Shown: positions 20,832 to 25,240 of the stretch, piece by piece
Position numbering within the stretch: position 1 is the stretch's first letter
How the letters are laid out: each line of letters begins with the position of its first letter
Assembly (NCBI GenBank): GCA_016882585.1
Contig: VGPP01000007.1
Coordinates: 1-25,240 of the forward strand
Direction: 5' to 3'
DNA length: 25,240 nucleotides
Source of the DNA: Cyanobacteria bacterium M_surface_7_m2_037
GTDB taxonomy: Bacteria; Cyanobacteriota; Cyanobacteriia; PCC-6307; Cyanobiaceae
Notes under the pieces: generated by a model
Database searches by the model: none
What the model was told of the DNA's origin: nothing
What the model saw: the letters and a program-made list of their open reading frames with translations, nothing else
Position numbers and translations under genes: made by a program

Positions 20832-21936
20832 CGCCTCCGGGCTTCGGGCAATCGCGCTCCAGCAGTACTGCCGCCTGGCCCTTGCCATCGCGATCCACGG
20901 GCTGGGGATCGAAGTCGTCGTCGCTCACGTCAAAGCTGCGTGAGGCGCAGTGCAGCGTGAGCCGCCGCTGGGTGTAGGTGCCATCGGCGCGGCCTTTGCC
21001 CTGTTGGCTGGCCATGCCGAGGCATTGCTGCTGGTTCCCCCACACGCAGCTGGCCGCACCGAGCAAGCCGCCGATCAGGTTGGTGGCAATTTGCTGGCTG
21101 CGATCAATTTCAAAGCGCCGCACCTCATAGCGCCGCCGCTCCAACTGGCGGTCTTCGGCGGTGCGCTGGAGCGGACGACTGAAGGTTTCGGCGGTGTCGA
21201 TCCGCCATTCGCCCAGGTGCTGCCCCACCTGCAGCTGGCTGGTGAGGCCGCGGGTGAGGGCGGCAAAACGGTCTTTGGGGTAGCCGTGGTGCTGCTGCGC
21301 CAACCGTTCGTAATCCCCCATCTCGAACATCAGGTTTGCCGTCTGGGTGAAGTCGTCAACGCTGAGGGCGCCGGCATTGAGCATCCAGCCGAGAAACACC
21401 CCGGTGCGCCAGTCGGCCGCCAATTCCTCCTGCTTCACCGTGAGGCCCATGCCACCTTTGAACGGTCCGCGGCCTTGCTCACGGTTCACGTGATGGCCCC
21501 ATTCATGGGCCAACACAGCGAGATCCAGTAACAGCAACTCGCGATCGGTTTTGCCTCGGGCACTGCGCACGCTTTTGCGCAGGTTGAGCGCCATGGCCAG
21601 CTCCTGGCTGGGCGGGCAGTAGTAAGCCATCGGGTGCGCGATGCGTTGCACACCGCAGCCCTCGGCGCGATCGCCGGGCAACAGCAACTTGGGTTGTTGT
21701 GTGCTGCTCCAGAAACGGTGCAAGAGCGTATGGGCCTCGCGCAGGTACCGCTCCCTCAGCCCTTGTGCCTCACCGTTGAGCCGTAGCTGCTCGAGTTGCT
21801 GCGCTTCTGCCTTGGTGGGGAGGCTCAGTCCTGGTGGAGGCCCCTGGCCGGGAGCCCAGGGCTGGGCGCGCAAGTGAAGCGGAGCGCCGAGCGCTGCGAG
21901 CAGCAGTGGTGCCAGTGCACGGCGGAAGCGGGGCAT
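20824..21936 (-). CDS. Predicted secreted zinc metallopeptidase (YpfJ-like)
   Basis: The 370-aa product has an N-terminal signal peptide (residues 1-24, LLLAALGAPLHLRAQ). The zinc motif is HEWGHH (H144, E145, H148) and a downstream helix has EELAADWRTG (about 170-179), which would supply the third ligand, as in the gluzincin-like YpfJ/PF04228 neutral metallopeptidases. The N-terminal part of the mature chain is proline-rich, then helical; a region with GCG and YYCPPSQE has two cysteines. After the protease part (to about 245) comes a C-terminal domain of unknown type, with four more cysteines. The protein is likely periplasmic or in the outer envelope. A rhomboid-protease gene lies directly upstream, 27 bp away on the same strand. 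Confidence 0.78.
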   Translation of the reverse strand: MPRFRRALAPLLLAALGAPLHLRAQPWAPGQGPPPGLSLPTKAEAQQLEQLRLNGEAQGLRERYLREAHTLLHRFWSSTQQPKLLLPGDRAEGCGVQRIAHPMAYYCPPSQELAMALNLRKSVRSARGKTDRELLLLDLAVLAHEWGHHVNREQGRGPFKGGMGLTVKQEELAADWRTGVFLGWMLNAGALSVDDFTQTANLMFEMGDYERLAQQHHGYPKDRFAALTRGLTSQLQVGQHLGEWRIDTAETFSRPLQRTAEDRQLERRRYEVRRFEIDRSQQIATNLIGGLLGAASCVWGNQQQCLGMASQQGKGRADGTYTQRRLTLHCASRSFDVSDDDFDPQPVDRDGKGQAAVLLERDCPKPGGVS

Positions 21937-21963
21937 GCCTGAGAGGGGTGCCTGCAGACCGTT

Positions 21964-22560
21964 TTACCGCCTGCTGCCTGCAGGATCACGGCCGCGCTGG
22001 ACAGCCCAGGCCGCCAGCAGTCCCCCTGCGAAGCCACTGGCGTGGCCGATCCAGCTCACGCCCGCTGGTGAGAACAGCGGAACCAGGCTGGGCAACACGC
22101 CGCCATAACTCACCAGGCACAGCACCGACAGCAGCAGCGACAGGGGCCGCTTTTCCAACCATCCGATCAACAGCAAATAGCCCAGCAACCCGTACACAAC
22201 GCCTGAAAGGCCATGGCTGGCCGTCGGCCAGAACAGCCAAACAGGAATGGCGGTGGCGTACACCCCGAGCCAAACCGCGACGTAATCGCGCCGGCTTTTG
22301 GCGAGCACCAACCAGGAGAGCGGAAGGAACATCAGGCTGTTGGCCAGCAGATGGCCAAATCCGCTGTGGCTGAAGGGCGCGGTGAGCACACCCCAGATCG
22401 GGCCCCGCGGCGTCATCGGCAGGTTCCAGCGGCCACCAAACAGCAGCTGATCGATCAATTCCTGGCCCCAGGGGATCAGCAGCAGCAGCGGCGGGACGAT
22501 CAGGTTGGTTCCAAGCTGCGCCAGGCTCCGGTCGAGCCGTTGTCCAAGGCTTTCAGGCAT
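21964..22560 (-). CDS. Rhomboid family intramembrane serine protease
   Basis: The 198-aa product has six predicted helices and the rhomboid catalytic dyad: GLSGVVYGLLGY (S119) and IGHASGFAGG (H173). It also has the HLLANSLMF segment (H70, N74) that forms the oxyanion-side contacts. The family cleaves transmembrane helices of membrane-protein substrates within the bilayer. The core is minimal, with no cytoplasmic extra domain. The ATG overlaps the stop of the 189-aa gene by 8 bp, so the pair is translationally linked, and the metallopeptidase follows 27 bp downstream; a shared envelope-proteolysis role is inferred. No substrate is visible. Confidence 0.93.
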   Translation of the reverse strand: MPESLGQRLDRSLAQLGTNLIVPPLLLLIPWGQELIDQLLFGGRWNLPMTPRGPIWGVLTAPFSHSGFGHLLANSLMFLPLSWLVLAKSRRDYVAVWLGVYATAIPVWLFWPTASHGLSGVVYGLLGYLLLIGWLEKRPLSLLLSVLCLVSYGGVLPSLVPLFSPAGVSWIGHASGFAGGLLAAWAVQRGRDPAGSRR

Positions 22561-23122
22561 CAGGCCCTCCCGCCAGACTCAGCTGGCATTCCAGAACCGC
22601 CAGCGCTTCATCCGGCAGACCCAGAAACCTGTCGAACCAGGCCTCGCCTGTGGGTTCGATCACAGCGGCTCCCACCAACACCCCCGGGTTCGTGCCCTGC
22701 AGACGGATGCCTTGGCGGCGGTGGCGCCGGCTTTGGATCGTTTCGGTGCTGAGCCGTGTGTTCACTAGCAGATCCGGTGCGCAGTAGCGAAAGCTCGGGC
22801 CGAACCCAGCCTGAAAGCGGAACTGGGAACAGAACTCCAACGCGAGTTCGCCGGTGGCTGGCTCCCAGGTTCCGCTCAAGCGGATGGGCTGAATGGCCAC
22901 GCTGAGTCCTGGTGGCAGCGGCAGGCCGAGAAAACGGGTGGTGTGCCCGCTCAAGGCCGGAATGGTGGTGGTTTCAGCCGCAAAGTGCAGGGCGATGGGC
23001 CCGGAACCGTTGCTCTTGGCCTGCCCCACAGCACACCCGCCACGGGCGTTGTAGCGAAAGCGGGGATAGCGGCCGATCACAAGCTCACAGCCCGCCAGGG
23101 TTGTGAGCTGACACTCAGCCAT
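22553..23122 (-). CDS. Conserved hypothetical protein (189 aa)
   Basis: Not recognised. The product begins MAECQLTTLAGCELVIGRYPR and is mostly beta-strand, rich in Gly, Thr and Arg. It has five cysteines (two in the first 12 residues, then GGCAVG, LEFCSQ, RYCAP, plus one near the C-terminus) and no signal peptide. Recognisable elements are an RYPRFRYNARGG segment and SFRYCAPDLLVNTRLSTETI, which look conserved-like. A soluble beta-barrel or lipid-binding fold is possible, but I cannot assign one. The ATG at 23122 overlaps the end of the PCC-glutaredoxin gene by 8 bp, and its own end overlaps the rhomboid start by 8 bp, so this is a tight operon member. Confidence 0.85.
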   Translation of the reverse strand: MAECQLTTLAGCELVIGRYPRFRYNARGGCAVGQAKSNGSGPIALHFAAETTTIPALSGHTTRFLGLPLPPGLSVAIQPIRLSGTWEPATGELALEFCSQFRFQAGFGPSFRYCAPDLLVNTRLSTETIQSRRHRRQGIRLQGTNPGVLVGAAVIEPTGEAWFDRFLGLPDEALAVLECQLSLAGGPDA

Positions 23123-23690
23123 GGCGCAGCGCCTGCAGGGATCCTTGGGTGTGGAGGGCGGCCAGCTCGGCGTAGCCACCGATCCAGTGGCCGTCGATCT
23201 GAATCTGCGGCAGGGTGCCAGGCCCTGGCGCGATCAGTGCATAGGGAATCGACAGCCCCTGGAGCAGCCGTTCAACGCGGCGCGACCAGGCGCATCCCTC
23301 GGCGAGAGCCACCTGAACGCGCACGGGGCCATCCGCTGCAGCCGCTTGCGGCTGGGCGCTGCCCTGCTCCAGGAATGCCACCAGCAGATCAGCACCCTTG
23401 AGCACCTGGCTGCCGTGCTCGAGATGTCCGCCCCACACCTGGCAGCCCGGGTCGGAAAAGCTCAGGTGCAGATGCACCCCTTGGGGTGAGAGCGTGCCTT
23501 GCAGGGTGATGATTTCCAGCTCACCGCGCAACACGGTGGGCTCGTCCTGGCCAGGACAGGCAAACGCGGCTTGGCTGAGGTTTCCCACCACGCTCAGAAC
23601 GAAGCCCGATGCCCCTTCGAGCGCAGCGAGCTTCTCGAGGCTGGCCCGCAAATCTGAGCCGGCGTCGAGATGGATGGGCAGAGCCCGCAT
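23115..23690 (-). CDS. PCC/DUF296 domain fused to a glutaredoxin-like domain
   Basis: The 191-aa product has two domains. Residues 1-110 are a PCC (PPC, DUF296) domain: the signature GVHLHLSFSDPGCQVWGGHL (71-90) with the H-x-H zinc ligands and G-G-H-L ends, after SGFVLSVVGNLSQAAF. A 13-residue Ala-rich linker follows. Residues 123-190 look like glutaredoxin: AEGCAWSRRVERLL replaces the CPYC motif (C133, no second Cys), then TLPQIQIDGHWIGGYAELAAL with the cis-proline and the GG-Y-E glutathione site. The start is ATG 23690 or TTG 23696. PCC domains bind DNA or small ligands or act as metal proteins; the redox domain suggests redox-linked control. The 52-aa gene stops 6 bp upstream. Confidence 0.85.
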   Translation of the reverse strand: MRALPIHLDAGSDLRASLEKLAALEGASGFVLSVVGNLSQAAFACPGQDEPTVLRGELEIITLQGTLSPQGVHLHLSFSDPGCQVWGGHLEHGSQVLKGADLLVAFLEQGSAQPQAAAADGPVRVQVALAEGCAWSRRVERLLQGLSIPYALIAPGPGTLPQIQIDGHWIGGYAELAALHTQGSLQALRHG

Positions 23691-23696
23691 GGCCAA

Positions 23697-23855
23697 TCAG
23701 GCGCTGAGCAGCTCAGAGGGTACCCACTGGGCCAGGCGCTGCTCGTGGCGCACCAGCTGGTAGCGGTTGAAATCACTGGGCTGGCGGTGGTAGCGACCCC
23801 GCAGCTCGTGAAGCTCCTGGCGCATGGCGTGGAGCACGGGGTTGTTCTCGTTCAA
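23697..23855 (-). CDS. Small hypothetical protein (52 aa)
   Basis: Not recognised. The TTG at 23855 opens a frame MNENNPVLHAMRQELHELRG, then RYHRQPSDFNRYQLVRHEQ, ending SELLSA and TGA. The protein is small, charged, with two predicted helices, no membrane segment and no cysteine. An internal ATG at 23825 gives a 42-aa version, which is the alternative start. A weak AGG lies 5 bases before the TTG. The stop lies 6 bp before the ATG of the PCC-glutaredoxin gene, so the two should be one transcript; it heads the operon that runs through the rhomboid and metallopeptidase genes. A dyad precedes its start. Confidence 0.6.
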   Translation of the reverse strand: MNENNPVLHAMRQELHELRGRYHRQPSDFNRYQLVRHEQRLAQWVPSELLSA

Positions 23856-23860
23856 CGCAG

Positions 23861-23892
23861 CCTGTCAGACCTTGAGAAAATCTTAAGACAGG
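23861..23892. promoter_or_regulatory. Nested dyad upstream of the 52-aa/PCC-glutaredoxin operon
   Basis: The outer arms are CCTGTC (23861-23866) and GACAGG (23887-23892). Inside lies a second imperfect dyad CTTGAGA-AAA-TCTTAAG (23871-23887; one mismatch or G-U pair in seven). It ends 6 bp before the TTG start at 23855, so in the mRNA it could fold over the ribosome-binding region, or it could be an operator for a dimeric regulator. Confidence 0.35.
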
Positions 23893-23984
23893 TGATGCGG
23901 GTTTGTCGCCTGTTTGCCTCGCCCTCGAGGCGGCCTTCCCATCTCTTAATAAAGATGGGAGCTGCGTGGTCCGCTCGGGCTGAT

Positions 23985-24104
23985 TTACGCGCTCCAGCTG
24001 GACCAAAGCAGTTCGAGGCTCAGGGCTGCCGCCGCAGCCAGCACCGCGCAGAGCGCGATCAAGGGCAGCGCTCTGACCAGGATCAGAAATCCGGCTGGAA
24101 TCAC
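23985..24104 (-). CDS. Possible 39-aa single-span membrane peptide
   Basis: A GTG at 24104 with GGGAG 8 bases upstream opens 39 codons ending TAA at 23985. The product starts MIPAGFLILVRALPLIALCA and continues with an Ala-rich stretch to LSLELLWSSWSA, giving one predicted membrane helix (about residues 4-33). An in-frame TGA lies 10 codons upstream of the GTG, so the frame is self-contained. Small single-helix proteins are common in photosynthetic complexes, but it does not match PsaI, PsaM, PetL, PetM, PsbX, PsbY or Ycf12 as I remember them. It is short enough that chance cannot be excluded, and G+C-rich DNA often yields such stretches. Confidence 0.3.
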   Translation of the reverse strand: MIPAGFLILVRALPLIALCAVLAAAAALSLELLWSSWSA

Positions 24105-24191
24105 CGCTGCGGCTCCCTGCAGGCAACGGCATCACTCCAACATCCGTTGGTCCATCCGTGCCGTGTTGTCCAACACCGTGTGGCGTTGGAT

Positions 24192-24236
24192 GGGTGGCGT
24201 GGGATGGGCTGGGTTGGAATGGGAGGGGTTGGAGGG
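24192..24236 (+). other. G-quadruplex-prone tract
   Basis: The plus strand has runs GGG at 24192, 24201, 24206, 24211 and 24221, GGGG at 24225 and GGG at 24234, with spacers of 1-7 bases. This meets the usual four-run G3 rule with short loops. It lies 15 bp downstream of the mscS stop on the opposite strand, so mscS read-through RNA would carry the C-rich complement. Confidence 0.6.
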
Positions 24237-24250
24237 CCGCTTCTGAGCGC

Positions 24251-25240
24251 TTAATCCTTCTGGATCTCGATTTGGGTGGGGAAGGGAATGTCCACCTGAT
24301 GACGGGCAAAGCTGGCCAGCAGGTCTTGGTTCATCCGGTTGATCCCATCTTTGAAGGCGGTGTAGTTGGGGTGGCTGCTGCGGAAATCAAACACGTAGTC
24401 GTAACTGAAGTCTGAAATGGCCATCAGTCGGCAGGAGCGCAGCCTGAAGGCAGGGTCTGCTTCCACAACCTCTCGGATCCACAGCGGAATCTGGCGGAGT
24501 TGTTCGGCAGTTGTGTCGTACGACACGCCAACCACCACCCGGGATTTCGCCACCTGATCCTCGATCTGCTGCATGCGCAACAGCACGGATTCCCGCAGCT
24601 CCAGGTAGGCCTGCCAGCCGTGCAGTTCCACGGTGGCGAAGCACACCAGATCCAGCCCCTCCTCGCTCTGGCGTTCCACACTCACAAAACTGTGCAGAAG
24701 TTCCGGCCGCTGCTTCACCTCCTGGCGGGCGTAGTGCAACAGGTCTTCCACCTGATCAGGGCTGAACGGTTGGTTGATGGCGTAGCGCATCTCGATGCCC
24801 TGCCTGGGGGGCAGATCAGATCGCTGCGATCGCTGCGAGAAATTCACGATCGTGGCGTCATCAGCGATGGCGTTGGGAATCGTGATCCGGCTATCGAGGG
24901 TCTGCAGCTCGAGGGATCGCAGGCCGATCTTGGTAACAAAGCCAAGGTTGTCTCCCACGCGGCAGAACTCGCCCACCCGCAATGGCCTGTCGGTTTGGAT
25001 CGACAGGCCAGCAAACAGATTGCCCAGGAGCTTCGAGGCACCCAAGCCAATGGCCAGACCGGGCACAGCAGAAAAGGCCAGCACCGTTTCAGCGGGCAGC
25101 CCCAGCAGCAGCAACAGCTGGTAGATCAGCGCCACCATCGTGAGTGCACCGAGGGTTCGGCAGATCGGCATCACGAAGTTGCTGATTCGCTGCAGCAGCA
25201 AGGGTGATGTGCCCCCTCTGAGGCGCATCATCCATTCGGC
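24251..25240 (-). CDS. MscS family mechanosensitive ion channel (5' end beyond window edge)
   Basis: The frame is open from the right edge to TAA at 24251, giving 330 codons; the true start lies beyond the window. The visible part has membrane helices near LGALTMVALIYQLLLLLG. Then comes the pore-lining MscS helix with the alternating small residues PGLAIGLGASKLLGNLFAGL, the beta domain after QTDRPLRVGEFCRVGDNLGFVTKIGLRSLELQT (split over positions, with the VGD..G turn) and a C-terminal alpha/beta domain. Such channels open under membrane tension and release solutes on osmotic downshock; longer forms like this often carry extra N-terminal helices. A tandem 9-bp repeat encodes SQRSQR in the beta-domain region. 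Confidence 0.92.
   Translation of the reverse strand, partial: AEWMMRLRGGTSPLLLQRISNFVMPICRTLGALTMVALIYQLLLLLGLPAETVLAFSAVPGLAIGLGASKLLGNLFAGLSIQTDRPLRVGEFCRVGDNLGFVTKIGLRSLELQTLDSRITIPNAIADDATIVNFSQRSQRSDLPPRQGIEMRYAINQPFSPDQVEDLLHYARQEVKQRPELLHSFVSVERQSEEGLDLVCFATVELHGWQAYLELRESVLLRMQQIEDQVAKSRVVVGVSYDTTAEQLRQIPLWIREVVEADPAFRLRSCRLMAISDFSYDYVFDFRSSHPNYTAFKDGINRMNQDLLASFARHQVDIPFPTQIEIQKD

Larger units (their letters stand above)
23856..24250. other. Structured 395-bp intergenic region between mscS and the 52-aa gene
   Basis: No confident gene. In order along the plus strand it holds a dyad at 23861-23892; a small hairpin CGCC-CTCGA-GGCG at 23920-23932; a stem TCCCATCT/AGATGGGA with an 8-nt AT-rich loop at 23937-23960; a minus-strand 39-codon hydrophobic ORF at 23985-24104; hairpins CCAAC-ATCC-GTTGG at 24137-24150 and GTGTTG-TC-CAACAC at 24163-24176; and a G-rich tract at 24192-24236. 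No T-run follows any hairpin, so no standard terminator is seen for mscS. A small RNA is possible but unproved. Confidence 0.6.

Noticed and set aside
1..25240. tRNA, rRNA, CRISPR arrays, insertion sequences, integrase or phage genes
   Set aside because: No cloverleaf, regularly spaced repeats, transposase motifs or terminal inverted repeats were seen on reading both strands.

Overview
The window looks like chromosome from a GC-rich picocyanobacterium (Synechococcus/Cyanobium type). The base for this is psaK (photosystem I subunit), cyanobacterial families of unknown function (DUF1830, DUF2499/Ycf49-like, DUF3593), a pyrF-pyrE fusion in the cyanobacterial order, compact genes with frequent GTG/TTG starts, and five copies of the HIP1 octamer GCGATCGC. 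The lineage is inferred from gene content and composition; no database comparison was possible. No insertion sequence, prophage, CRISPR array, tRNA or rRNA is visible.

Layout. 1-3098 (minus): the N-terminal part of a DUF1830 protein cut by the window edge, a MacB/FtsX-type ABC permease and pyruvate kinase (pyk), the last two 13 bp apart. 3159-4017 (plus): a MazG-like pyrophosphohydrolase and a secreted protein. 4011-6547 (minus): YggT, ScpB and threonine deaminase IlvA. 6666-9762 (plus): dxs, the first enzyme of the MEP isoprenoid pathway, overlapping a FAD-dependent oxidoreductase of the geranylgeranyl-reductase/lycopene-cyclase kind. 9793-19674 is a 10-kb run of minus-strand genes. Read in transcription order it has pyrF-pyrE fusion, lipoprotein, ABC exporter (ATPase plus two permeases), an 82-aa protein, a TpsB/FhaC-like outer-membrane transporter, an 85-aa protein, an NahK-like sugar kinase, a DOMON-like protein, a 61-aa protein, DUF2499, DUF3593 and psaK. 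19848-20831 (plus): a 52-aa protein and a GST. 20824-23855 (minus): a zinc metallopeptidase; then a tight set of a 52-aa protein, a PCC(DUF296)-glutaredoxin fusion, a 189-aa protein and a rhomboid protease. 24251-25240 (minus): an MscS channel cut by the right edge.

Genes that appear to work together are dxs with the FAD enzyme (isoprenoid/pigment supply), the lipoprotein-ATPase-permease-permease set (one exporter with near-zero gene spacing), DUF2499 with DUF3593 (ATGA-coupled membrane proteins), and the NahK-like kinase with the DOMON-like protein (overlapping genes).

Most notable observations: (1) a textbook intrinsic terminator for psaK placed inside the coding sequence of the convergent FAD-oxidoreductase gene; (2) a PCC/DUF296 domain fused to a one-cysteine glutaredoxin domain, led by a 52-aa TTG-start gene with a dyad over its translation start region; (3) a structured 395-bp gap holding a G-quadruplex-prone tract and a 39-codon hydrophobic ORF with a good ribosome-binding site; (4) a TpsB-like transporter with no TpsA partner, beside an ABC exporter. 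I see no clearly new defence or mobile system.
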